DNA of 64,000 nt, from NCBI GenBank assembly GCA_934045075.1, contig OW203744.1, positions 4,452,795 to 4,516,794 on the forward strand. Direction: 5' to 3'. Source of the stretch: Yponomeuta sedellus. Lineage: Eukaryota > Arthropoda > Insecta > Lepidoptera > Yponomeutidae. The position numbers were made by a program, and so were the translations under genes. This document shows, in pieces, positions 1-11,000 of this stretch. Position 1 is the stretch's first letter, and every line of letters starts with the position of its first letter. A model generated the notes under the pieces. That model did not search any database, was not told the origin of the DNA, and saw nothing but the letters and a program-made list of their open reading frames with translations.

Positions 1-3
1 CGT

Positions 4-618
4 TTGAATAACATTGAGCATAGTATGAGTGGTTTCACTTCCCTTCAATTAACAGTGGAACAATTAAAACTCGACCTTAACGACAGGGAGCAGGAACTAC
101 TCGCAAACGATATCGATATAACTGGTATCCCGGAGGCAAAGGGTGAAAATCCAATGCATATGGTCTCACTAATAGCCACAAAACTGGGAGTGGAGTTGGA
201 GTTACGCGATGTGGTGCATGCGGCCCGTGCGGGGCCCATCCGCTTAGCCGAGGACCCAGCGGCTGGAGCTCCGCGCCCTCGACCCATCGCGGTGCGACTG
301 GCACGGCGAGTGCTGCGTGATAACCTGTTAGGCCAAGCGCGTGTGCGCCGCTCCGTCACAACAGCTGATTGCGACCTACCTGGCCCCCCGCGTCGATACT
401 ACATAAATGAACGTCTAACACGGCAAAATAGGCAGCTTTTTAACAAGGCACGCGAAATGGCAAAGTTGAAGGGATGGCGGTATGTTTGGACGAGAGAAGG
501 TCGTATTTTTACTCGCCAAGAATCCGGAAAGCCTCACTATCGCATCAGAACTGAAGAAGATATTGAACGGGTTTTTCAGTCTACACCAGTTAGGTCTACA
601 GCTCAATTTTCCCGTTAA
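4..618 (+). CDS. LINE ORF1 protein, C-terminal part
   Basis: Open frame of about 204 codons ending in TAA at 616-618. The frame is open to the window edge and the first in-frame codon used here is TTG, so the true start lies upstream and this is a partial protein. A Leu-rich segment (residues 15-32) looks like the end of a coiled coil. The following segment, with PRRYYINERLTRQNRQLF (about residues 130-147) and WRYVWTREGRIF (about 158-169), resembles the C-terminal RNA-binding region of ORF1 proteins of Jockey/CR1 LINEs, which is related to the FP25K-type domain. Expected role: binding LINE RNA and acting as a nucleic-acid chaperone in the retrotransposition particle. Family assignment is from pattern recognition only. 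Confidence 0.7.
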   Translation: MNNIEHSMSGFTSLQLTVEQLKLDLNDREQELLANDIDITGIPEAKGENPMHMVSLIATKLGVELELRDVVHAARAGPIRLAEDPAAGAPRPRPIAVRLARRVLRDNLLGQARVRRSVTTADCDLPGPPRRYYINERLTRQNRQLFNKAREMAKLKGWRYVWTREGRIFTRQESGKPHYRIRTEEDIERVFQSTPVRSTAQFSR

Positions 619-1105
619 ATGTGTATATATATTAAATCCGGCGAAGAGGAATAACACATCACTTTTGCTTCAATTAAAAATTTATATAATCGCTGTTACT
701 TTACTTGCTCAATTGTATTGTTATATGTCTATTACATGTGAATTACTGAAATCACTAGTACCGTGGTCATACTTTAAGTCTTACATATCTAATCGTTCGG
801 GAAATACTGTGGTAAATATTATCGATGTACTTCTTCATCTGTGTGTCGAGGGCGTGTTATACTTTTCAAAAGTAGTAAAAATACATTTTTATCAACTATT
901 ACTCATATTGTATTGCAAAGTAGCCTTTAGTTACCTACGTTTTGGGGCATGTTATCATTATCGCATCTTAGATGAAATTAAGTCTTGTAGGTTATTTAAC
1001 TTCTTGCATACAGTTACCTCAAGAAGTTGTTTACATGATGACTATCACGTTTATTGTGTACCTATCGATTGTATGCGTGAGAATGTAATTTCCTTGTCAA
1101 GATGA
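482..1105 (+). CDS. Bridging open frame between LINE ORF1 and ORF2 (uncertain)
   Basis: A 207-codon frame starts with ATG inside the 3' end of ORF1, runs through the whole AT-rich spacer and stops with TGA at 1103-1105. The stop overlaps the ORF2 start as ATGA. It lies one frame away from ORF1 and ORF2. The product would be hydrophobic and Cys/Tyr-rich, and I recognise no family. An ATGA junction is the type of arrangement used for termination-reinitiation in some LINEs. It may also be chance openness, so translation is unproven. Confidence 0.25.
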   Translation: MFGREKVVFLLAKNPESLTIASELKKILNGFFSLHQLGLQLNFPVKCVYILNPAKRNNTSLLLQLKIYIIAVTLLAQLYCYMSITCELLKSLVPWSYFKSYISNRSGNTVVNIIDVLLHLCVEGVLYFSKVVKIHFYQLLLILYCKVAFSYLRFGACYHYRILDEIKSCRLFNFLHTVTSRSCLHDDYHVYCVPIDCMRENVISLSR

Positions 1106-3942
1106 TAAGATTGAATAATTTAAAGTTTGGTCTTTTTAACGCGCAATCGTTAGGTACAAAGCACGATGAATTTATTGTAGCTCTTCAGCGCCATGCTCCT
1201 GACGTGCTGGCTATAAATGAAACATGGCTGCATAGTGGTCAAGAGGCTAAGGCACCGTCCGTCCCCGGATACCGCCTACGTCACGTACCGCGCCCACCGT
1301 CAGTGGCGGCCAGGGGCGGAGGCGTTGGTTTTTACATTAGGGAAGGGATTACTGTTAGAACTTGCGCTCATCCACTCACAGAGACTTATATCGAGCAAAT
1401 GTGGATATCTATGAATATAAATTCCATTAAGTTTATAATTGGCACTGCCTACAGGCCACAATGGGTAAATGTCAGTGTTTTCATCGATGCTCTCACTGAA
1501 TCGGTCGCCTCTTTTGCTCATTACGACAAGCTAATTCTTATGGGTGATTTTAATATAAATTTGTTAGACACAGAGTCGAGCAATTCAAAGCAGCTGTGTA
1601 ATTTTCTACGATACTCGAACCTTAATAATCATGTAACTGAACCCACTCATTTTTTGGAAAATAGCGCAACACTCATAGATCTTATTTGTTCCCGTGCTGA
1701 AGTACACAGTGTTTTAGTGGATTATATTCCTGATTTAAATCACCATGCTATGGTTTATGTGGTGGTCAAGGTTAAAAAAGAAAAACCAGTCCCAATGAGT
1801 ATTTCATACAGGCCGCTTAAAAACATAAACTATGAAAATTTTGATCGTGACCTTAGTCTTATTGATTGGAGCGTCCTAGATGTATCAGAATCTGTGGATG
1901 AAATGTGTTTAAGTTTTAATGATCGCTTGCTGGACCTCTTTGACTCACATGCGCCAGTTAAAAAGAAAGTTATAAAGAAGCAGAAGATTCCCTGGCTGAC
2001 TAGTAATGTTAGTTTCATGATGAAGCTCCGTGACCAGGCTCATCAAGCTTTTCGTAAAGATAAGTCAGAGAAGTCTAGGGCATCCTACATTGAACTGAAA
2101 CACCTGGTAAACTTATCTTTGTTTTTCGAGAAACGGGCTTATTTTGATAGTTGTATAAAGGGAAACTTGAAAAACTCGAAAGCATTGTGGAAAAATCTTA
2201 AGGAGACAGTAGGGGTAAATTTTCGAAATCGCTCTATTATTCCCGATCACTTTAACAATCCTGATGAAATGAACAAGCATTTTTTAAATATTCCAGGTAA
2301 TAGGGAAGTCTCTTTCTCAGACCTAACATTTTTTGAATTTAATAGATTTTGTGATTCCTCTTTTAAATTGACCACTGTTACTGAAAATGTCGTAGCACAC
2401 ATAGTTCATCACCTTAGGTCTAATGCGCAGGGAGCTGATCGACTAACTATGGATATGATAATACTGACCCTTCCAACAACACTAGGCATAATCACACGGA
2501 TCATAAACAGGTCAATTGTATCACATAAATTCCCTAATATTTGGAAGACCGCGTTGGTTAAGCCTATACCCAAGTCGAATAACCCATCCGATCTGAAGGA
2601 ACTACGGCCAATTAGTATATTACCGTATATTTCAAAGATACTTGAAAAGGTTGTTTACATTCAAACTGCTACATATATTGAACAAAATGGTATATTACCG
2701 GAAGTCCAGTCAGGTTTTCGCAAAGGGCGTAGTACAAATACGGCCTTACTTGCTGTTGTGGACGACATGCTCACATCCCGCGATAGAGGTAAGGGAACAA
2801 TTTTGGCTTTGCTGGATTTTTCAAGAGCATTTGATTGTATAAATATCAATCTGTTACTTTCAAAGCTGTCATTCTATGGTTTCGATGTTGATACAGTCAA
2901 ATGGTTTGATAGTTATCTTAATGATAGACGACAGCAGGTGGTCCTACATAAGCGCAACGGCACTTGTCTTACATCTCAAGTCGCCATTTTGGATAGTGGT
3001 ATTCCTCAGGGTTCAATTTTGGGTCCGCTCCTCTTTATTCTTTATAGTAGTGACGTAGTAAACAGCATTAAGCATTGCAAGTATCACATATACGCCGATG
3101 ATTTACAGGTTTATATAGACTGTGCACCTAGTGAAGCAGAAAATGCAATTGAAAAACTGAATGATGATCTCAATCGCATATCCGCATGGTCCACCAAAAA
3201 TGCACTAGTTTTAAACCCTGTAAAATCAAAGTACATGATCACTGGTAGCAAGCACCAAATACAAGGGATACAATCGGCAACAACTCCAGTTTGTATAATA
3301 AACAAACCAGTAGAGAGAGTACACGAGGCCAGAAATCTGGGGGTCATCATTGACGAAGAATTGCGCTTCGAAAGTCATGTTGCTGAGCTGGCAAGGAGTT
3401 GTTTCTACCGACTTAGTGTTCTCTATCGTATACGTAACTTTTTGAGTGAGGAACTCCGAGTGCGGCTTATAGAGGCCTTAGTTTTGTCAAAATTGAATTA
3501 CTGCATCTCTGTGTACGGCCCCTGTCTATATGCAAGAACCATGCGACTAATCCAGCGCATTCAAAATGCCTGTGCCCGCTACTGTTTCAGTATCCCTCGT
3601 AGAGCACATATTACTCCATTTTTAAATAATGCAAACATTCTCAACATGAAGAGCCGATGCCAATATCACCTTGCCTGTCTCCTGTTTGGTATAACTAAAA
3701 CTGGTGCCCCCAAGTACCTTAGTAGTAGAATTGAATGGTCAACTGCCACCCATAGTCAACATCTACGCAGTGTTAGAAAGGGCATTATCATATGTCCTCA
3801 GCACAAGACTGCAGCCTTTAGGGGTAGTTTCAAGTACGCTGCATCAAAGTGCTGGAATAACCTCCCTCCGCCCCTGAGAAGCATTGAGTCAAAGCATAGT
3901 TTTAAATCACAATTGAAGATACATCTGTTGAATAATCAATAG
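1102..3942 (+). CDS. LINE ORF2: APE endonuclease plus reverse transcriptase
   Basis: Intact 946-aa protein from ATG at 1102 to TAG at 3942. The N-terminal apurinic-type endonuclease shows N13 (FNAQS), E40 (NETWL), Y117 (TAYRPQ), D149/N151 (GDFNIN) and the terminal His pair at 214-215 (DLNHHAM). The reverse transcriptase shows LRPISILPYISKILEK, GFRKGRSTN, LDFSRAFD (D572), GIPQGSILGPLLF (from 633) and YADD at 664-667 with both catalytic Asp residues. The C-terminal region carries the Cys-poor tail usual for CR1/Jockey elements. It would nick target DNA and prime reverse transcription of LINE RNA. No frameshift or premature stop is present, and all core catalytic residues I can identify are kept. 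Clade (CR1 versus Jockey) is judged by eye. Confidence 0.93.
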   Translation: MIRLNNLKFGLFNAQSLGTKHDEFIVALQRHAPDVLAINETWLHSGQEAKAPSVPGYRLRHVPRPPSVAARGGGVGFYIREGITVRTCAHPLTETYIEQMWISMNINSIKFIIGTAYRPQWVNVSVFIDALTESVASFAHYDKLILMGDFNINLLDTESSNSKQLCNFLRYSNLNNHVTEPTHFLENSATLIDLICSRAEVHSVLVDYIPDLNHHAMVYVVVKVKKEKPVPMSISYRPLKNINYENFDRDLSLIDWSVLDVSESVDEMCLSFNDRLLDLFDSHAPVKKKVIKKQKIPWLTSNVSFMMKLRDQAHQAFRKDKSEKSRASYIELKHLVNLSLFFEKRAYFDSCIKGNLKNSKALWKNLKETVGVNFRNRSIIPDHFNNPDEMNKHFLNIPGNREVSFSDLTFFEFNRFCDSSFKLTTVTENVVAHIVHHLRSNAQGADRLTMDMIILTLPTTLGIITRIINRSIVSHKFPNIWKTALVKPIPKSNNPSDLKELRPISILPYISKILEKVVYIQTATYIEQNGILPEVQSGFRKGRSTNTALLAVVDDMLTSRDRGKGTILALLDFSRAFDCININLLLSKLSFYGFDVDTVKWFDSYLNDRRQQVVLHKRNGTCLTSQVAILDSGIPQGSILGPLLFILYSSDVVNSIKHCKYHIYADDLQVYIDCAPSEAENAIEKLNDDLNRISAWSTKNALVLNPVKSKYMITGSKHQIQGIQSATTPVCIINKPVERVHEARNLGVIIDEELRFESHVAELARSCFYRLSVLYRIRNFLSEELRVRLIEALVLSKLNYCISVYGPCLYARTMRLIQRIQNACARYCFSIPRRAHITPFLNNANILNMKSRCQYHLACLLFGITKTGAPKYLSSRIEWSTATHSQHLRSVRKGIIICPQHKTAAFRGSFKYAASKCWNNLPPPLRSIESKHSFKSQLKIHLLNNQ

Positions 3943-4194
3943 TTTGCCACAGCTTATATGCCCCTTGCCCAAGGTAGCATGCCCTAAAACAACTAAAAAC
4001 AACAAACAATAAATAAAATCCCAAAGCCCAATTTAGGAGCTTGCATTGGACATGTGTATGATTTAGAGCCAATTCGATATATTTAGTGTAACGTTTATAA
4101 TATGTAATTCCACAATAATTAAATGTACAATAATTAAAACTACATACCTACTTAATCTCACTTCGTCTTTTGTTTGTAAGCATAAAGTTATTGT

Positions 4195-4420
4195 TCTGTT
4201 GATTCTCGTGACTGTCACCCTGGGTCTTGACAGAATACCAGCGTTACGGGAAAACTCGTAACACAATGCTGAGTCAGGTACCCATTTATTGCCACGACAC
4301 ACAGTTTCGCTATTGTATTAACTTTTAGTTATAAGTGTCTAATGTTTTTCTTTCATTGGTTATTCTTTGTTAAAATTATTCTGTGTTTTGTGTGTAATAA
4401 ATAAACCTTTTCTATTCTAT
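4195..4420 (+). repeat. LINE-type 3' UTR tail
   Basis: AT-rich stretch containing CAATGCTGAGTCAGGTACCC, then CCATTTATTGCCACGACAC, ending in AATAAATAAACC. The same motif order (ACCAGCG, GCTGAGT, a CC-TTT-TGGCA block) recurs near 27650-27740 and 46840-46950. That indicates a dispersed LINE 3' end family. Confidence 0.5.
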
Positions 4421-4444
4421 AAACCTTTTCTATAAGTGCTCCCA

Positions 4445-4629
4445 GAAAAGCTAAGACTCACCAGGTATTTAATTTACCTCTGTGTAAAACCTTAAGGGCA
4501 CAACACGAACCTTTAGTTCACATGTGTCGGTCATTCAACGAAATATCAAATAAAAATTTCGATGCCCTTGATATTTTTGTGAACCTCAGTCGCTTTAAAT
4601 CACAATTAGTTAAGCTAAAAATGTTGTAA
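4445..4629 (+). pseudogene. C-terminal fragment of a second LINE reverse transcriptase
   Basis: Open for about 60 codons to TAA at 4627-4629. It reads THQVFNLPLCKTLRAQHEP, then FDALDIFVNLSRFKSQL. The pattern of a phenylalanine-led 'HxVFxLPLC' block followed by 'DIF...SRFKSQL' just before the stop is typical of the extreme C-terminus of jockey/CR1-like ORF2 proteins. It is a 5'-truncated insertion that has lost the catalytic domains. Confidence 0.6.
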
Positions 4630-4987
4630 GTTAGATTGTTAATTGTTGTTTAAACTTTTCTTAGTTTTTTTTATTATTTAATTAAATACCTACTTATTTA
4701 AGTAAGGAGAGCTTTTATGGATCCATCTAGAAGCAGATCGAGCCATAATTATCTTCGGCTGCGACCGTTCGGAGTAAGGTGTCTGCGATACTTTGCGCTG
4801 AGTGGTCGCATTTGGTTGTATGTGGCTTGATGTGTTTTGGCGCTCGTCCATATTCTAACATGCTGTCATCACACGTTAAAGGATATGTAACTAGATTATA
4901 AGCTTTCGTCTTGATATTTTTACATGTTATGTTACTTATCTGTTGTGTAATGCTATAAATAAAATAAGATAAAACTGTGTGTTACAG
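4630..4987. other. HADHB intron, AT-rich, no gene
   Basis: Intron sequence between the LINE fragments and the first visible HADHB exon. It ends in a normal acceptor (GTGTGTTACAG). No further feature was recognised. Confidence 0.6.
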
Positions 4988-5089
4988 ACGGACGGTGCCT
5001 CGGCCTGCCTGGTGATGTCCGAGGCCAAGGCAAAGGAGCTCGGCCTCAAGCCGAAGGCCTACCTGCGCGACTTCACCTACGTCGCTCAG
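4988..5089 (+). CDS. HADHB: HADHB exon (first in window)
   Basis: 34 codons, [10 protein letters not shown] to DFTYVAQ, following GTTACAG and followed by GTACGG. Corresponds to the start of the C-terminal thiolase fold. It is the exon immediately downstream of the LINE-bearing intron. Confidence 0.92.
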
Positions 5090-8000
5090 GTACGGTCATC
5101 CTAATATAACAATTCTTCTGGGGATCGACCAATCACATCCTAAAAGGACATTAAAAACCTACAATGTCTGCCGTGCGACTGAGTTGCATTTCACACAACA
5201 TTCTCTTCTGCTTGACAATAATAGAGAAGGAATATATCTCGGTGGTGGTTTGAAAGCTGCTGCTATGTAATTAGTAATTTAAAATACCATTTCTTTAGAA
5301 GAGACTATTACTTTTACATTTGTTTGTGCATCTACTTCGTTCTCTAGTCCATCCAAAGGTTGTCTGGAAGAGATTACTTTTAGTGATAACTGATAAGGCC
5401 GCTGTCTGTACTCTTCGGTTAAGAAATATCTGTGTAATTTCCATTTTTATAAATAATAAATAAATAAATATTCATGGACATATTACACAGATCTCGTTAG
5501 CCCTATACTAGGTACAACTTAATGACTTGTGGTATATATAGGTGCTAACTCGACGGTAGACAAACAATAGTGTAGAATAAAGTGTTCTCTATTTATCTAC
5601 TTTTAAGTATAGACAAAAAATAAGACAGAATTGTGTTGGGAAATCTTGGTCCGAGTGTGAAACCTTTGTCTCAAAGTTTACGAACAATACAGTCGCTTCG
5701 TCTATCAAAACAATGACCCGCAGGGCGCACGCACACCTCTGGTTGGCTGTGCTAAAACGAACCTTGGAAGAGCGTATGGTCAATAATTGCGATACGGTAC
5801 TATTCTATAAATGATTCAACGTTAATAAGTCTCTGGAAGGGTAACATTGAAGCAACCATGTGGCAACGTCACCAGTGAAACTACGTCGCCAAATATGCAA
5901 GAAAATGTGACCCCCACGATACAGGAGGGGCTGTGCGAAAAGCGGTAATATTTGGAATTAGTTATTGTATCTATGGCTGGCTGATGGTTCACATAGATTC
6001 GAGTCGAGGTACATTCAGATTAAAAAAAACTAACTATCGTATTCGATCATCATCAGCCATTTGACGCCCACTGCAGGACCATGGCCTCCCTAATGGTTTT
6101 TGCAAGCTTTACGCTCTTGTACCGTCCGCATCCAGTGACTCCCCGCTACCGTAACCAGACCGTCAGACCATCTGGTGGAGGGCCTGCCCACGCTGCGTCA
6201 TCCGGTCCGTGACCGCTAGCCTTGGGTAACTCAAGAGCCACATTTGAGTGGACACAGAACTCCCTCACACATACTCTCAAGTCAGTACGGTAGTCATCTC
6301 CTGCTACTTTATCCAGCTCACACACAATGCGCGAGAGCGAGATCAACATCGTCTGACATCGGTTACATTCGGCCGCATTTCTCGTCGTAACCAACGAGCG
6401 ATGAGATAGTTCGCAAAAAAAAAACGTGTGACTGGATAAAGTAGGGAATAGGTAGACTAGACTGACTCACCACTTGTGTCTCTTGTTTCCACACGCACAT
6501 AGTTTATTGGACGTCGTATGAGCTAGGACACAAGTGGTGAGCGAGATATGATAGGGATATAGTGTGTCTCGGTGAGCAAAGATATGAGATATAACAACTC
6601 CCTCTAAGGACATACTTTGCCCAAGTCTAGTGGCCGCCAGTTCAGACCTTTTTCACCTCAATGACCACCAGTTCTTCAAGCTATGTGCCCCGCCCACTGC
6701 CATATCAACTGAGCAATTCTTCGATCGTTTACGATGGCTGCATTTGACCGCGAATAGGAAAACGTAGCATAGAAACGTAGACGACATTCGCGAAGCGGTG
6801 GGCAGTAACTGGAAGAGGAGAGCCGAAGATCGGGCTCAGTGGCGTGTCTTGAGAGAGGCCTATGTCCAACAGGGGATTGGCCCTGGCTGATTAGGACGAT
6901 GACTCGATAGCTAAAGCGCGTTAATTTTTTTATTCCACTTTATTGCACACGAAACATTAAACATGACATTACGTAAGAAATAACATGTACAAAGGCGAGC
7001 TTCTATCTGTAAGAGATTTTTTCCATCAAACCTTGGAGAGTCGGAGCAGCAGTAAAAAACGGGTCTATACACGTGTACAAAATAAACTACATAGACTGCA
7101 AAAACCCTTTACAATAATAACCTAAGCAGAAATAACACACTACATAGACTAAATACCAGTAAATATAAATAAATAAAATACGGTACGGATAGCCAGAGGT
7201 TGCGGGTTCGAATCCCGGCATGGGTGAAATTTTTAGCCTCTAAATAGGTTATTAAATAAAATACGTAGTAAATAATAAATATATAGCTCAAACTTCTACT
7301 AGGTTAATTTGTAGAAAGGAAAAACTGTAAAAGCTTCGTAATTAAAGGCTTCATTATTATATTAGCTCAGTTATGATAGAGATAAGGAGCGGTGGTAGCG
7401 GAGCGGTGTAGAACTCCGGCTTCTCAATCGGGAGGTCTTGGGTTCGAACCCCGGCATGTACCAATGACTTTGTTTTCGAAGTTGTAACGGTGCAAACCTC
7501 TTCACACCATTTTTATTTCTTTTTCCATCTATCATTTTCAAATATTTAAATTATGTACGTCACACATTCTTCGATTACACTCATTTTCAACACTATTACT
7601 TTACGCTTTGACCAGATCTGACTTTTTACCTGCTTCTCCGTTTATCCGTTTTTATCCAGTTTTCTGTTAATATTACTACAATTCTACAAATAAAACCACA
7701 CCTAAAGTCGTTCCAGAGTTTATTTATTAATTATTAAAGTTATAAATCGTTCCAAAGTTATGTACATTTGTACAAATTATAGTAGCAATACTACTCGCTG
7801 ACGGTGAAGGAAAACATCGTAAGGAAACCCTAGTGTCTGAGGTGTTAGCTTACCTCAGCGCTTGCTGCGTACAATGGCCCAACTATGAGGCTAAGTGCGG
7901 AAATCTCAGGTGTAACTAACTATGATAGAGATAAATAGTGCTTTTTCAACTGCTTCCTAAATGTTGTATAGAATCAGGCGTTACTTTGCGGAAATCCATA

Positions 8001-11000
8001 ATAGCATTAAAAAGTTAAAATTACTTTGCTGAATTCCGCCAAAAATCCCACAAGCACCATGCAGCTAGCTAATGCACCGCCCTCCCTCCCACTTTTTCAA
8101 GCAGAAGCAAGACACGAACACACCAACACCAATACTTGTGTGAGAAAACACGCGACGCGTTTCGCCTCTAACACGAGGCATCCTCAGGCTCCCAAATGTT
8201 AGTGTTAGAGGCGAAACGCGTCGCGTGTTTTCTCACACAAGTATTGGTGTTGGTGGTGGTGTGTTCGTGTCTTGCTTCTGCTTGAAAAAGTGGGAGGGAG
8301 GGCGGTGCATTAGCTAGCCGCATGGTGCTTGTGGGATTTTTGGCGGAATTCAGCAAAGTAATTTTAACTTTTTAATGCTTCCTAAATGTACCAACTATTG
8401 TGGGACTAGCGCATATTTTGTATCTTTCATTATGCTGTGGCTTTCAAACCATTTGTATAACCATGGTATATTTGAACTGTGCAGGATCCCGTGGACCAGT
8501 TGCTGCTGGGGCCAGCGTATGGCATCCCCAAGTTGCTGAAGGGCGCCGGTCTAACCGTCGGCGACATCGACACCTGGGAGATACACGAGGCCTTCGCTGT
8601 GAGTTGGGGTCAAAGATTACACTATACATTACATCGTTCAATGATTACGTGAGACTCATTAGGGGCGTATCACAAAATATCACAAGTATTTGTATTTACA
8701 AATACTTTTTTTAAAATTAATGGCAACCATTTTCTAATAAAGGTCACAAAAAATTTTTTATGGCAACTCAAATCGACATAGGAAGTGCATAGGTACATTT
8801 GTATATATTTGAAAGATGTCACATGCAATGAAAAGAATAACTGAAATAAAATAAATCCGCAACAGTACAGTCTGTTAGCTTTTAGAATATACTACTAAAA
8901 TCCGGCTACTATCTGATAGAGTCGGATATATTCGTGTAGTAGAAACATCGGAACTAATAAGACTACTTAACTTTACATCACTTATACTATTTTTATTTTC
9001 AATGCACTAACCCGGGCTAAGGACAAATTTAAAAACCTATTTATAGGCTAAAAATTTTGCCCATGCCGGGATTCGAACCCGCAACCTCTGGCTATCCGTG
9101 CCGTTTACATCACTTTTCAAAATAGTGAAGAAAAGTTTTATACAGAGCACGAAGTAGTATTACACTCGTCTGCTTTCGGCGAAACCAAAGCCTACTCTAG
9201 AGCCCGAGGTATATTCTAAAAGCTAACAGATAGTATCGGAATAGTATTATCTAGCTGTGCCTCGCGGTTTATAGATTTTCTCGTGGTAATAAGATATTTT
9301 CCCACAGTAAAACGTAGCCCATGTGTTCATCCAGGGTGTCGGCTAACTCCATACCAAATTTTATTAAAATCACTCCAGCCGTTTAGACGTGAAGAAGTAA
9401 CAAAAATACACACTCACTTTCGTCTTTATAATGTTAGTGTGATAAATAAAAAAATGTCATGGATAACATGACATTTTTGATATTATATCCGTTAAACCCT
9501 AAAGACCCGGCCCATTAGCCAGTAGGAAATTTGAAAACAACTCCCGTCATCCGTGCGTCGTGTTTTTCAGGGTCAAATCTTGGCTAACTTGAAGGCATTG
9601 GACTCCGACTGGTTTGGAAAGACCTATCTCGGCATGCAAGGCAAGGTGAGTACCTACTTTGACTGCTCGCAGTCCATTTTTTATCGTAGAACATCTGACA
9701 TTTCGACTGCCTCGCTAGTATAGCAGCTAAGGCGCTGGAAAATCAAAATGAAGGTCCTAGGTTCCATTCTTACTGGAGTTTCGTTCTATTCTTAGTTTTG
9801 ACGTTATGTCCGATGAAAGTTCTGACTCGTTGGTCTAGTGGTATCATGTATTACGATGCTGCAGGTCGTGGGTTTGATTTTGATATGGACACCTAGTTTG
9901 AACTGTAACGTTCATTAAGCCGCAGTTTCTGCGCTATTGTGTAGTGTTACTTTAAATGACAGGATACGCAATAGTCTGATTAGAGAACGTTGTGGACTGA
10001 AAGAGGATGGTAGTGACTAGAATTGAGAAAGGAATGTTGCGTTTGGTTTGGCCATGTGGAGAGGATAAAGGAAGAAAGGTTGACGAAACAATTAAAATAT
10101 ATTGAGAATGTGAGTGGGGCCGATAAGGGACGTCCCAGGCGGACCATTCGTCGACCAAATAGGGGTTGTATTAGATTTTGAAATGGACACCTAGTTTAAA
10201 TTGTAACGTTCATCAAGCCGCAGTTTCTGCGCTACTTTGAATAAAACCTTTTCATTTAATTTCATTCCATCAGCTATCTACAAGTGGATGTTATTTATTT
10301 CACGTCTTGTTCCAGGTCGGTGCTCCGGATATGTCCAAGTGGAACAACTGGGGAGGCTCGCTCTCTATCGGACACCCCTTCGCCGCCACCGGTGTAAGTA
10401 CCACAAGATGAGAAAACTATCTAGATTTTGAAATTGGAAATTAAAATATTTGCGCCAGATCGCTGTCGGGCGCTAGAGTACCGAGAAATTACCAATTGAT
10501 ATACCAATTGTATAACATTACTTAGATTTAAGAATCATGGTTGTAATATCTTTCTGGTTGTGCAATAAAGACGGCCTCGGTGGCGCAGCGGTTTGGCACG
10601 CTGCTGCAAAACCGCCGGTCTCGGGTTCGATCCCCGGCCGGGTCAAACAAGAAAACGAACTTTTCTAGTTTGTCTCGAGTCTTGGGTGTTATCTATGTAT
10701 TTATTGTATTAAATCTATCGTCGAGTTAGCACCTATAAGTCATTTAGCTGTACTTAGCATAGGACTACCGAGATTTGTGTAATATGTCCATGAATATTTA
10801 TTTATTATAGTGTTTTCTATCTATACCGGCGACTACGTGATAATGTGACGTCAAACAAAAGTAACAAAACATAATAAAAATATAACAAAAGTCCCTATAT
10901 CTCTGTGGCTTCTCGATAAAGCTGTCTCATGTGACGAATCGCGACAACGACGTTCATCTCACAAATGGTCTCGTTGTCAGGTTCGGCTGGCTATGCACAC

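Larger units (their letters stand above)
1..4020 (+). mobile_element. CR1/Jockey-type LINE, 5' truncated by window edge
   Basis: A non-LTR retrotransposon read left to right. It has an ORF1 that is open at the window edge, a roughly 480-bp spacer, a full-length ORF2 (endonuclease plus reverse transcriptase), a short 3' UTR and an A-rich tail near 3985-4020 with AAC/AATAAA runs. Both ORFs are uninterrupted, so the copy looks young and may be competent if its unseen 5' part is intact. It lies upstream of the first visible HADHB exon on the same strand, so it is most simply read as an intronic insertion. The exact right boundary and any target-site duplication cannot be fixed because the left end is outside the window. 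Confidence 0.85.

Noticed and set aside
10571..10645. tRNA gene
   Set aside because: A and B boxes are present, but the head is attached to a repeated SINE body with an AATAAT-type tail, and no convincing acceptor stem was seen. The same applies to the family A, B, D and E heads.
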